A stretch of 64,000 bases of DNA from Stenotrophomonas sp. 704A1 (lineage in GTDB: Bacteria > Pseudomonadota > Gammaproteobacteria > Xanthomonadales > Xanthomonadaceae). Below are positions 36,483 through 45,137 of this stretch, one piece after another. Under the pieces are notes generated by a model, which did no database searches, was not told the origin of the DNA, and worked only from the letters and a program-made list of their open reading frames with translations. Where the stretch lies: NCBI RefSeq assembly GCF_030549525.1, contig NZ_CP130831.1:3497501-3561500 (forward strand). Direction: 5' to 3'. The position numbers and the translations under genes were made by a program. How positions within the stretch are numbered: position 1 is the first letter of the stretch; the number at the start of each line of letters is the position of its first letter.

Positions 36483-37025
36483 ATGAATCCCGCTCCGAAC
36501 CTGATCCTGATCGGCCCGATGGGCGCCGGTAAAACCTGCATCGGCCGCCGCCTCGCCGAGCGCTTCACGCTGGACTTCGTCGATGTCGACCAGGTCATCG
36601 TCGATGCCGCCGGCGCCAGCATCCCGACCCTCTTCGAGCATTCCGGCGAAGCCGGCTTCCGTGCCCACGAACGCCAGGCGCTGGCGGAGGTACTGGCCGG
36701 GCGCGGCCAGCTGGTCTCCACCGGTGGCGGCGCGGTGCTGGATCCGGACAACCGCCGCCTGATCGCCCGGCGCGGCTTCGTGGTCTACCTGCGGGTCGGC
36801 GTGGCCGCCCAGCTCGAGCGGCTGGCGCGCGACAAGGGCCGGCCGCTGCTGCAGCGACCGGACCGCGAGCAGGTACTGCACGACCTGGCCGCGCAGCGCG
36901 ACCCGCTGTACCGCGAGCTGGCCGACCTCACCCTGGATACCGACCCGTACACCGCCGCCGATGCGACGGCCCAGCTTGTGGTCAAGCTGGCCACGCAATG
37001 GCAGCGACAGGACCCCACTGCATGA
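36483..37025 (+). CDS. aroK: Shikimate kinase
   Basis: A 180-residue protein with P-loop [40 protein letters not shown] and the lid Arg segment [11 protein letters not shown]. It phosphorylates shikimate at the 3-hydroxyl in aromatic amino acid synthesis. The ATG overlap at 37022-37025 couples it to aroB, the common aroKB arrangement. Confidence 0.96.
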   Translation: MNPAPNLILIGPMGAGKTCIGRRLAERFTLDFVDVDQVIVDAAGASIPTLFEHSGEAGFRAHERQALAEVLAGRGQLVSTGGGAVLDPDNRRLIARRGFVVYLRVGVAAQLERLARDKGRPLLQRPDREQVLHDLAAQRDPLYRELADLTLDTDPYTAADATAQLVVKLATQWQRQDPTA

Positions 37026-38134
37026 CCTCCCCTGCCCTGCTGCAGGTCGCCGTTGGCGGCGACCGTCCCTACACCATCACCATCGGCACCGGTGCCCAGG
37101 CCGACGGCGCCGCACTCGCCGCCCACGTGCGTGGCCGCCATGCATTGCTGGTCAGTGACAGCGAGGTGGCACCGCGCTACCTGGCTGCCGTGAAGCAGGC
37201 CCTGCTGGCCGCACGCCCGGACCTGATCGTTGCCGAGCATGTCCTGGCCGCCGGCGAGGCCTCCAAGACCCTGGCCGAGTTCGGCCGCGCGATCGAAGCG
37301 CTGGCCGCACTGGGCGCCACCCGCGATGCCTGCGTGTTCGCACTCGGCGGCGGCGTGGTCGGCGACCTCGCCGGTTTCGCTGCCGCCTGCTGGATGCGCG
37401 GCGTGGACTGCGTGCAGTTGCCGACCACCCTGCTGGCGATGGTCGATTCCTCCGTCGGCGGCAAGACCGCCGTGGATATTCCGGCCGGCAAAAACCTGGT
37501 CGGCGCCTTCCACCCGCCGCGTGCGGTGATCGCCGACACCCGCGTGCTGGCCACCCTGCCGCCACGCGAGCTGCGCGCTGGCCTGGCCGAAGTGGTGAAG
37601 TACGGCGCGCTGGGCGACGCGGCATTCTTCGACTGGCTGCAGCAGCATGCCGCTGCGCTGCTCGATGGCGAGCAGGCCGTGATCGCCGAAGCCATCGCCC
37701 GCAGCTGCCGGCACAAGGCGGCGATCGTCGCGCGCGATCCCTTCGAGAAGGGCGAACGTGCCCTGCTCAACCTGGGCCACACCTTCGGCCATGCCATCGA
37801 AACCGAGCAGGGCTATTCCGCACCGGGCCGCGACGCGCTGAACCACGGCGAGGCGGTGGCGGTGGGCATGGTCCTGGCGGCGAAACTGTCCAGCGCGCTG
37901 GGCCTGGCCGACGACGCCGACCGGGCGCGCCTGCAGGCCCTGCTGCAACAGCTCGACCTGCCGGTGGCGATCCCGGCCGGGCTCGATCCGCAGGCCCTGC
38001 TCGGGCGCATGCGCCTGGACAAGAAGAACGTGGCCGGCCGCCTGCGCCTGGTGCTGTGGCGCGGCATCGGCCGCGCCGAAGTGGTGCCCGATGTGGACGA
38101 GGCCGCGGTGCTGAAGGTGCTGGCTGCGGGCTGA
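37022..38134 (+). CDS. aroB: 3-Dehydroquinate synthase
   Basis: A 370-residue protein with [51 protein letters not shown] and the zinc-site [11 protein letters not shown] and [10 protein letters not shown]. It forms 3-dehydroquinate from DAHP using NAD and zinc. The start at 37022 overlaps the aroK stop by four bases. Confidence 0.97.
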   Translation: MTSPALLQVAVGGDRPYTITIGTGAQADGAALAAHVRGRHALLVSDSEVAPRYLAAVKQALLAARPDLIVAEHVLAAGEASKTLAEFGRAIEALAALGATRDACVFALGGGVVGDLAGFAAACWMRGVDCVQLPTTLLAMVDSSVGGKTAVDIPAGKNLVGAFHPPRAVIADTRVLATLPPRELRAGLAEVVKYGALGDAAFFDWLQQHAAALLDGEQAVIAEAIARSCRHKAAIVARDPFEKGERALLNLGHTFGHAIETEQGYSAPGRDALNHGEAVAVGMVLAAKLSSALGLADDADRARLQALLQQLDLPVAIPAGLDPQALLGRMRLDKKNVAGRLRLVLWRGIGRAEVVPDVDEAAVLKVLAAG

Positions 38135-38148
38135 CCGCTTGCGCGCTC

Positions 38149-38171
38149 GCCGGGCATGGCCCGGCGCTGCC
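38149..38171 (-). repeat. Degenerate SMAG/REP palindrome
   Basis: CGCCGGGCATGGCCCGGCGC followed by TGC instead of TAC, so the GTAG head is mutated to GCAG. It lies just after aroB. Confidence 0.6.
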
Positions 38172-38254
38172 GGGACGATTCACGAGGTTATCGGCCAGCG
38201 GCCGGCGCTACCGCGTTGCGGCCGGGGTCACCCTGGCCCCGCTACAATCGGCAC

Positions 38255-38494
38255 ATGCACGTCCACCTGCAACAACCCGCCATCGGCACCGAGGTACCGC
38301 GCTTCCTGCGCCTGACCCTGCTACCGGACCTGTTCGGCGGCTGGGAACTGCTGCGCGAATCCGGTCGCGTCGGGGCCCGCTCGCAGCTGCGGCGCGAGGT
38401 GTACCTGCACGCCGACGAAGCCCGCCACGCCTTCGACAAGGCCCGCGATGCCGAGCTGCATCGCGGCTTCCAGATCCTTTCGCACGGCGATTGA
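38255..38494 (+). CDS. Small WGR-domain protein
   Basis: A 79-residue protein consisting almost only of a WGR-like domain: FLRLTLLPDLFGGWELLRES, GRVGARSQLRREVYL and EARHAFDKARDAEL. Family knowledge: WGR domains bind nucleic acid ends in PARPs and occur alone in bacteria with unknown function. It lies between aroB and hemE, 27 bases before hemE, and may be co-transcribed with it. Confidence 0.75.
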   Translation: MHVHLQQPAIGTEVPRFLRLTLLPDLFGGWELLRESGRVGARSQLRREVYLHADEARHAFDKARDAELHRGFQILSHGD

Positions 38495-38521
38495 ACGCGC
38501 CGCCGCCACTTCGCACAAGGA

Positions 38522-39604
38522 ATGCCCATCGTGACCCGCCCTCTCCGCAACGATCGCCTGCTGCGCGCCCTGCGCCGTGAACCGGTGGACTGCACCCCTG
38601 TCTGGCTGATGCGCCAGGCCGGCCGCTACCTGCCGGAGTACCGCGCCACCCGGGCCAAGGCCGGCAGCTTCCTGGCCATGGCCAAGAACCCGGAGATCGC
38701 CTGCGAAGTCACCCTGCAGCCGTTGCGCCGCTTCCCGCTGGACGCCGCCATCCTGTTCTCCGACATCCTCACCATTCCCGATGCGATGGGCCTGGAGCTG
38801 TATTTCGTCGAAGGCGAAGGCCCCAAGTTCCGTCACCCGGTACGCGACGAAGCCGCCATCGCCAGGCTGACCGTGCCGGACATGGAGCAGGACCTGGGCT
38901 ATGTGATGGACGCAGTGCGCCTGATCCGCCGCGAACTGGACGGCCAGGTGCCGCTGATCGGCTTCTCGGGCAGCCCGTGGACGCTGGCCTGCTACATGGT
39001 GGAAGGCGGCGGCAGCAAGGATTTCGCCCGCATCAAGGCGATGGCGCTGAACCATCCGCAGGCCCTGCACCGCCTGCTGGAAGTCACCACCGATGCGGTC
39101 ATCGCCTACCTGGGCGCACAGCGCGCGGCCGGCGCGCAGGCCCTGCAGGTGTTCGACACCTGGGGCGGCGTGCTGTCGCCGGCGATGTACCGCGAGTTCT
39201 CGCTGCGCTACCTGCAGCGGATTGCCCAGGGCCTGGACCGTGGCCAGGGCAGCGAGCGCACGCCGCTGATCCTGTTCGGCAAGGGCACCGGCCTGCACCT
39301 GGAAGCGCTGTCACAGACCGGTGCCGATGCGCTGGGCCTGGACTGGACGCTGGACCTGGACGAGGCGATGCGCCGTACCGGTGGCCGCGTCGCCCTGCAG
39401 GGCAACCTCGACCCGACCACGCTGTACGCCTCGCCCGATGCGATCGCTGCCGCTGCGGCGCGGGTGCTGGATACCTATGCCGCTGGAAACGGGGGCTCGC
39501 GCGAAGGCCACGTGTTCAATCTGGGCCACGGCATGTCGCCGGACATGGACCCGGCGCACGTGCAGGTGCTGGTTGACGCGGTGCACGCGCACAGCCGTCG
39601 CTGA
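38522..39604 (+). CDS. hemE: Uroporphyrinogen decarboxylase
   Basis: A 360-residue protein with the substrate-binding [47 protein letters not shown] and [13 protein letters not shown]. It removes four carboxyl groups from uroporphyrinogen III in heme synthesis. ATG 38522 abuts AAGGA; the in-frame GTG at 38531, nine bases from AAGGA, may be the true start. Confidence 0.97.
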   Translation: MPIVTRPLRNDRLLRALRREPVDCTPVWLMRQAGRYLPEYRATRAKAGSFLAMAKNPEIACEVTLQPLRRFPLDAAILFSDILTIPDAMGLELYFVEGEGPKFRHPVRDEAAIARLTVPDMEQDLGYVMDAVRLIRRELDGQVPLIGFSGSPWTLACYMVEGGGSKDFARIKAMALNHPQALHRLLEVTTDAVIAYLGAQRAAGAQALQVFDTWGGVLSPAMYREFSLRYLQRIAQGLDRGQGSERTPLILFGKGTGLHLEALSQTGADALGLDWTLDLDEAMRRTGGRVALQGNLDPTTLYASPDAIAAAAARVLDTYAAGNGGSREGHVFNLGHGMSPDMDPAHVQVLVDAVHAHSRR

Positions 39605-39706
39605 GCGTCCGGCTCGCTCACTGCGCGATCGGGACCACCGTCTTTATCGCGCCGTGACCCGCAGTGCGCGATCATGGCGTCCCCCACGCAGCACCGGCCG
39701 CACGCC

Positions 39707-41116
39707 ATGTCCGCACCGCCAGACGACTACTCCCGCCACCGCCCCCTGCTGTGGCTGGTCTCGCTGGCGATCTTCATGCAGATGCTGGATTCGACCATCG
39801 TCAACACGGCCCTGCCGGCGATGGCCGCCAGCCTCGGCGAAAGCCCGCTGCAGATGCAGTCGGTGGTGTTCAGCTATGCACTGGCGGTGGCTACCTTCAT
39901 CCCGGCATCGGGCTGGATTGCCGACCGCTACGGCACCCGGCGCACCTTCCTGGTGGCCATCATCCTGTTCACCCTGGGGTCGCTGGCCTGCGCGCTGGCC
40001 CAGCACCTGCACCAGCTGGTCGGCGCCCGCGTGCTGCAGGGCATCGGCGGCGCGATGCTGCTGCCGGTCGGCCGCCTGGCGGTGATGCGTTCGGTCGCGC
40101 GCGAGCAGTTCCTGCGCGCGATGAGCTTCATCGCCATCCCCGCGCTGGTGGGCCCGCTGATCGGGCCGACGCTCGGCGGTTGGCTGGTCGAAATCGCCTC
40201 ATGGCACTGGGTGTTCCTGATCAACCTGCCGATCGGCGTGATCGGATTCATCGCCGCGATGAAGATCATGCCCGACCATTACGCCAGCCATCGCACCCGC
40301 TTCGACCTGCGCGGCTATCTCATGCTGGCCTTCGCGATGGTGGTGCTGTCACTGGCACTGGATGGCATTTCCGGGCTCGGCACCCCGCATGCGCTGGTGA
40401 TGCTGATGACGGTCGCGGGCCTGGCCGCGCTGGTGGGCTACTGGTTGCATGCCGCCAATTCCACGGCACCGCTGTTCTCGCTGGCGTTGTTCCGGGTGCC
40501 GAGCTACCGCATCGGCATTCTCGGCAACCTGTTCTCGCGCATCGGCAGCAGCGCCATGCCGATGCTGATTCCGCTGCTGCTGCAGGTCGGCCTGGGGCTG
40601 GGACCGATGAACGCCGGGCTGATGATGGTGCCGGTGGCCGCCGCCGGCATGGTCTCGAAGAAGCTGGCGGTGAGGCTGGTGGAGCGCTACGGCTACCGCC
40701 GCGTGCTGATGGTCAACACGGTGCTGGTCGGGCTGGCGATGGCCAGCTTCATCCTGATGACCCCGGGCCAGCACCTGGCGTGGCGCCTGCTGCAGCTGGC
40801 GTTCTTCGGTGCGGTCAATTCGCTGCAGTTCACCGTGATGAACACCGTCACCCTGCGCGACCTCGACCGCGAGTTCGCCAGCTCCGGCAACAGCCTGCTG
40901 TCGATGGTGATGATGCTGGCGGCCGGCTTCGGCGCCGCCGCGGCCGGCAGCCTGCTGGCGGCATTCGGCAGCCATCTGGATGGCCACGGCGCGACAGCGG
41001 CGCTGCATGCCACCTTCCTGTGCGTGGGCGCGATAACGCTCACATCGACGCTGATCTTCTGGCAGCTGCCCGATACCAGGCCCGAGCCGCGCCAGGTGGA
41101 AGAAGTAGCGGAGTAG
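39707..41116 (+). CDS. MFS multidrug exporter, DHA2 family, MdtD-like
   Basis: About 469 residues from the ATG at 39707; an upstream in-frame ATG at 39674 is possible. It has multiple hydrophobic segments as in the DHA2 (14-helix) family. The motifs MQMLDSTIVNTALPAMA, ASGWIADRYGTRRTF, VLQGIGGAMLLPVGRL, GPLIGPTLGGWLVE and SSGNSLLSMVMML align closely with E. coli MdtD. Substrate unknown; drug export is inferred from family. The gene is convergent with the sensor kinase at 41512, across the repeat element at 41124-41499. Confidence 0.9.
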   Translation: MSAPPDDYSRHRPLLWLVSLAIFMQMLDSTIVNTALPAMAASLGESPLQMQSVVFSYALAVATFIPASGWIADRYGTRRTFLVAIILFTLGSLACALAQHLHQLVGARVLQGIGGAMLLPVGRLAVMRSVAREQFLRAMSFIAIPALVGPLIGPTLGGWLVEIASWHWVFLINLPIGVIGFIAAMKIMPDHYASHRTRFDLRGYLMLAFAMVVLSLALDGISGLGTPHALVMLMTVAGLAALVGYWLHAANSTAPLFSLALFRVPSYRIGILGNLFSRIGSSAMPMLIPLLLQVGLGLGPMNAGLMMVPVAAAGMVSKKLAVRLVERYGYRRVLMVNTVLVGLAMASFILMTPGQHLAWRLLQLAFFGAVNSLQFTVMNTVTLRDLDREFASSGNSLLSMVMMLAAGFGAAAAGSLLAAFGSHLDGHGATAALHATFLCVGAITLTSTLIFWQLPDTRPEPRQVEEVAE

Positions 41117-41123
41117 AGCGCCT

Positions 41124-41499
41124 GCAGGGCTGCGCCCTGCACCTGCCGAAGCCAGGGCAACAGCAACAGCAACTGCAACAGCGGAATTCCATGGGATGGC
41201 GGGTGCCACCCCGCCTTCGACAATATTCCGCGATCTGTTGAATCTCGATCGATCAATTCCGGGATCTGACTGACGTGTCGACCGAGGTCGACATCGACCA
41301 ACAGCCACGGCGATCTGTCAGAGGCGGGGCGGTGTCGGAGTGCGGGGTTTCAGCCGCATGGATGCGGCTGAAAAGCCTACACGGACGTACTTGCGGCGTC
41401 CCCGCACTCCGACACCGCCCCGTCATCCCACGCAATCCCCGCCATTGCCGTTGCCGTTGCTGTTGCTCTGGCTTCGGCAGGTGCAGGGCGCAGCCCTGC
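41124..41499. repeat. Nested inverted-repeat element
   Basis: Outer arms 41124-41184 and 41439-41499 are 61-base inverted repeats matching at 56 positions by hand alignment. Inside, 41325-41347 and 41400-41422 form a perfect 23-base inverted repeat. That encloses a 12-bp hairpin at 41348-41373 (TTTCAGCCGCAT, GG loop) and 26 unpaired bases (41374-41399). A separate palindrome TGTCGACC-GA-GGTCGACA lies at 41276-41293. No coding frame is convincing. It fills the whole gap between two convergent genes. Confidence 0.8.
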
Positions 41500-41511
41500 C
41501 GCCCCCCCTCC

Positions 41512-44500
41512 TTACCGCCCCAGCACGCGCGCGATCGCTTCCACCAGCAGCTCACCGGTCACCGGCTTGCGCAGGAAGCCACCGATGCCCGCCGCCTCCA
41601 CCTGCTGCTGCAGGTCCGGATCGGTACGCGCCGTCACCGCCAGCAGCGGCAGCATGTAGCCCTGGTTGCGCAGGTGCTGGGCCAGTTCGAAGCCGCTCAG
41701 GCCCGGCAGGTCCAGATCCAGCAGGCCGACATCGAAATCGCCGGCGCTGATCTCGCGCAGCGCCGCCAGCGCGTGGCCGGCGTGTACCACTTCATGCCCG
41801 CGGGCACTGAGCAGGCCGCACATCACATCGGCCACGGTCGCATCGTCTTCCACCAGCAGCACCCGCAGCGCCGGCAGGCTGGCCACGGCATCGGCGCCCT
41901 CGCCTTCGGCGCCGCCCTCGCCCGCGCTGTCCTGCTGCACCGGCAACGGCAGACTGACGCCGAAGCAGGTGCCGTTGCCAAGCTGGCTTTCCACCCGGAT
42001 GCGGCCCTGCATCGCCAGTGCCAGTTCGCGGCAGATCGCCAGGCCCAGGCCACTGCCGCCGTACTGCGCGGCCGTGCGCGCGCCATCGGCCTGTTCAAAG
42101 CGGCGGAACAGCCGTTGCTGCTGTTCCTGGCTGATACCAGGACCGGTATCGCGCACTTCGAAATACAGGCCCTGCGTGCCGTCATCGCAGCGCGCGTGCA
42201 GGGTGATGCTGCCGCGGCTGGTGAACTTGACTGCGTTGGACAGCAGGTTGAGCAGGATCTGGCGCACCCGCATGGCGTCACCGGTGGCCTGCAGTCCCGC
42301 CGGCAGCTGGTTGTCGAGGATGAAGCGCAGGCCCTTCTGCGCGGCCAGTGGCCCCATCAGCGCGGCGAGGTCCTGAAGCAGGCGGTTGAGCGGGAACGGA
42401 TTGGACTGCAGTTCCAGTCGCCCCGATTCGATCCGTGCCAGGTCCAGCGCGTCGTTGACCAGGTGCAGCAGGTGCTCGCCGGCATGCCGGATCGACTGGG
42501 TGTAGCCGCGCTGCTGCGGATCCAGCGGTGACGCCAGCAGCAGTTCGCTCATGCCTAGCACGCCGGTCATCGGCGTGCGGATTTCGTGGCCGAGGTTGGC
42601 CAGGAAGCGGGTCTTGGCCGCCGACGCGTGCTCGGCCAGCTCCTGCTTGTGCAGCGCCAGCTGGTAGGCATGCCGGCGCTGCAGGCGCCGCCGGTACAAC
42701 CAGGCGAACCAGCTGGTCAGCAGCAGCGCGATCGAGGCCAGTACCAGCAGGCCGGACAGGCTGCGCCACCACGGCGGCTGCACGTGGAATTCCAGGGTCT
42801 GCACCCGCGACCAGACATGGTCGGCCGAGCGCGCCTGCACTTCCAGGCGGTACGCGCCGGGCGGCAGGCGCGAGAACAGACGTTCGCCTGCCGGCCCCAC
42901 TTCCACCCAGTCCGGGTCGTAACCGGCCAAGCGGTAGCGGTAGGTATTGGACGCCGAATCGGCGAAGGACAACAACCGCGCGACGATGCGCAGGTCGCGG
43001 TCGCCGTCGGCGATCTGCAGCGGGGTGTCGTGGGTCAGGTCCAGCAGCTGCTCGTTGCGGCGCACCTCCACCCGCTCGATCACCAGCGGCGCACGCCGCG
43101 TGGACGGGCGCACCTGCTCGGGGTCGAACACCACCACGCCGGCCGGCGTGCCGGCCACCATGCGGCCGGTGGCCGTGGCCACCAGCGTGTGCTCCCGGAA
43201 TTCCTGGCTGGGCAGGCCGTCATGCACGCCGTACAGGCGCACGCTGGCGCCATCGGCGCTCACCCGCACCAGCCCACGGGCGCTGGTGGCCCAGGCCACG
43301 CCCTGCGCATCGACCACCAGCCCGGTGGCCGAGATCGCCGGATAGCCCTGTTCGGCACCGACCACCGCCTGCCGCTCCAAGCGGCCCTGGCTCCACCGAT
43401 AGCGTGACAGGCGGCCGTCCTCGGACAACCAGACCTGCCCGTCCTGGCCGACGTGCAGGGCATACACCGCGGTGGCCGGCGCGCCGGGTACCGGCTGGAA
43501 GCGCTGGGCATCCGGCTGCCACTGCAGCAGGCCGCGGCTGCTGGCCAGCCAGATCCGGTCCTGCGGCCCGCATTCCACGGCCAGGTTGAGCTGCCCGGCC
43601 TGCAGGCCGTCCTCGCCATTCTCCAGGCGGCGGCGCACGTGGCCCTCCAGATCGCGCTGCTGCAGGCCCGCCGACAGCATCAACCAGAGGCTGTCGCCGT
43701 CGCAGGTCATCATCGCCTCGATGTTGCCTTCCATGGTCGCGTCGGCGCCGGCATCGCGACCCCAGCGCCGCAGCTCGCCGCGGCGCGGGTCGTAACGCAT
43801 CAGCGCATCGGTGGAGCCGACCCAGACCCGGCCCTGCCGGTCCTCGCGCACCGAGGTCAGCCAGTGCATGCCATTGACGAAGGTCCGGTGCTGTTCGATC
43901 GTGCCGGTACGTGGATCGAAGCGGTCCAGCGCACCGTGGCTGCCAACGGTCCAGACCCCGCCATTGGCGGATGGACTGGTGCCGAGCACATAGGAATTGC
44001 GCAGCGAGGACGGATCATCCTCCAGCCGCGAGAACACCGAGAACTGCCACCAGCGCGGCAGCAGATGCCACAGCCCGGCATTGGTGCTGGCCAGCCAGAT
44101 GCCACCTTCGCGGTCCTCATAGGCGCCGGTCCAGTTCGGCCGCACCTGGCCACGCGCGATCGCGCTGTACAGCGGCACCGTCTGGAACTGGCCGTCGATC
44201 GCGCGGCCCAGGCCGCTGCGGGTATCCAGCCAGTGCCCGCCCTGTTCGTCACGCAGCATCATGCCCAGCACCTGGTCGCCCGCCGGCAGCGACCACGGCA
44301 CCGGCTCGAAATGGCCGTCCGGCCGGCGCACCGTGGCTCCGGCCAGGGTGCTGATCCACAGGCTGCCATCGGGTTCGGTGCTGAGGCCGTTGATCAGCAG
44401 GCTGGGCACCAGGCTGCTGCCGACCCGCTCGAAGTCGGTGCCGGTCCAGCGCGCGACGCCGTGCTTGGTGCCCACCCACAGGCTGCCGTCGGCCAGGGTC

Positions 44501-45057
44501 GCCAGATAGGGCACCGACGCCGCCGGCACGCTGCGTGGATTGTTCGCCTCGGGCAGGAACCGCTGCAGGCGGTCATTGCTGTCGAGCCGGTACAGGCCGC
44601 CTTCGTGGGTACCGAACCAGATCGCGCCATCGGGCGTGGTGGCCAGGCTCCATACCGTGTTGCTGCCCATCAGCGGCTGGCTGCTGCGGTCGTAGAAGCG
44701 CAGCTGGCGCCGGTCGGCCGACATCCGCACCAGCCCGGCGTTCTCAGTTCCGATCCACAGTTCGTTGCGCGCATCCACCAGCACGCTCCAGATGCGGTTG
44801 TCGCGCAGCCCGTCTTCGGAACGCCAGATCCGGTAGTTGCGGCCGTCATAGCGGGCCAGGCCATCGTTGGTGGCGATCCACAGGTAGCCGTAGCGGTCTT
44901 CGGCCATGCGGTTGACCGTGTTGGACGGCAAGCCGTCGAACACCGTGACCTGCCGCGGCGTCGGTGGCACCGGCTGCGCCGCGGCGGGCGCCACGCAGCA
45001 CAGCAGGATCAGCAGCAGCGTTGCCGCCCGCAGATACGCCACCGATTGCCTCCTCAT
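41512..45057 (-). CDS. Hybrid sensor histidine kinase with periplasmic propeller sensor
   Basis: A 1181-residue protein from ATG 45057 with a signal peptide (AATLLLILLCCVAPAAAQ). About 650 residues of Reg_prop propeller repeats follow (EDRYGYLWIATNDGLARYDG and many similar). Then come a Y_Y_Y domain (YRYRLAGYDPDWVEVG), one membrane helix (LSGLLVLASIALLLTSWFAWLY) and HisKA with GHEIRTPMTG (His near 824). The HATPase has the N-box LSNAVKF and [10 protein letters not shown]-terminal receiver has its Asp in LLDLDLPG (near 1114). Related architecture is known from Bacteroidetes polysaccharide sensors, although no DNA-binding domain is attached here. Tandem paralogue upstream. Signal unknown. Confidence 0.93.
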   Translation of the reverse strand: MRRQSVAYLRAATLLLILLCCVAPAAAQPVPPTPRQVTVFDGLPSNTVNRMAEDRYGYLWIATNDGLARYDGRNYRIWRSEDGLRDNRIWSVLVDARNELWIGTENAGLVRMSADRRQLRFYDRSSQPLMGSNTVWSLATTPDGAIWFGTHEGGLYRLDSNDRLQRFLPEANNPRSVPAASVPYLATLADGSLWVGTKHGVARWTGTDFERVGSSLVPSLLINGLSTEPDGSLWISTLAGATVRRPDGHFEPVPWSLPAGDQVLGMMLRDEQGGHWLDTRSGLGRAIDGQFQTVPLYSAIARGQVRPNWTGAYEDREGGIWLASTNAGLWHLLPRWWQFSVFSRLEDDPSSLRNSYVLGTSPSANGGVWTVGSHGALDRFDPRTGTIEQHRTFVNGMHWLTSVREDRQGRVWVGSTDALMRYDPRRGELRRWGRDAGADATMEGNIEAMMTCDGDSLWLMLSAGLQQRDLEGHVRRRLENGEDGLQAGQLNLAVECGPQDRIWLASSRGLLQWQPDAQRFQPVPGAPATAVYALHVGQDGQVWLSEDGRLSRYRWSQGRLERQAVVGAEQGYPAISATGLVVDAQGVAWATSARGLVRVSADGASVRLYGVHDGLPSQEFREHTLVATATGRMVAGTPAGVVVFDPEQVRPSTRRAPLVIERVEVRRNEQLLDLTHDTPLQIADGDRDLRIVARLLSFADSASNTYRYRLAGYDPDWVEVGPAGERLFSRLPPGAYRLEVQARSADHVWSRVQTLEFHVQPPWWRSLSGLLVLASIALLLTSWFAWLYRRRLQRRHAYQLALHKQELAEHASAAKTRFLANLGHEIRTPMTGVLGMSELLLASPLDPQQRGYTQSIRHAGEHLLHLVNDALDLARIESGRLELQSNPFPLNRLLQDLAALMGPLAAQKGLRFILDNQLPAGLQATGDAMRVRQILLNLLSNAVKFTSRGSITLHARCDDGTQGLYFEVRDTGPGISQEQQQRLFRRFEQADGARTAAQYGGSGLGLAICRELALAMQGRIRVESQLGNGTCFGVSLPLPVQQDSAGEGGAEGEGADAVASLPALRVLLVEDDATVADVMCGLLSARGHEVVHAGHALAALREISAGDFDVGLLDLDLPGLSGFELAQHLRNQGYMLPLLAVTARTDPDLQQQVEAAGIGGFLRKPVTGELLVEAIARVLGR

Positions 45058-45137
45058 GCTGCTGATGATGATCCCACGCCGTGGGCGTCGGCATGGTAAA
45101 CCGAAAGTCACGCAATTCACGCCGCGCACTGCCGTGC

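Noticed and set aside
39622..39672. Direct repeat of TGCGCGATC before the MdtD-like gene
   Set aside because: Nine bases of GC-rich sequence repeated once is likely chance.
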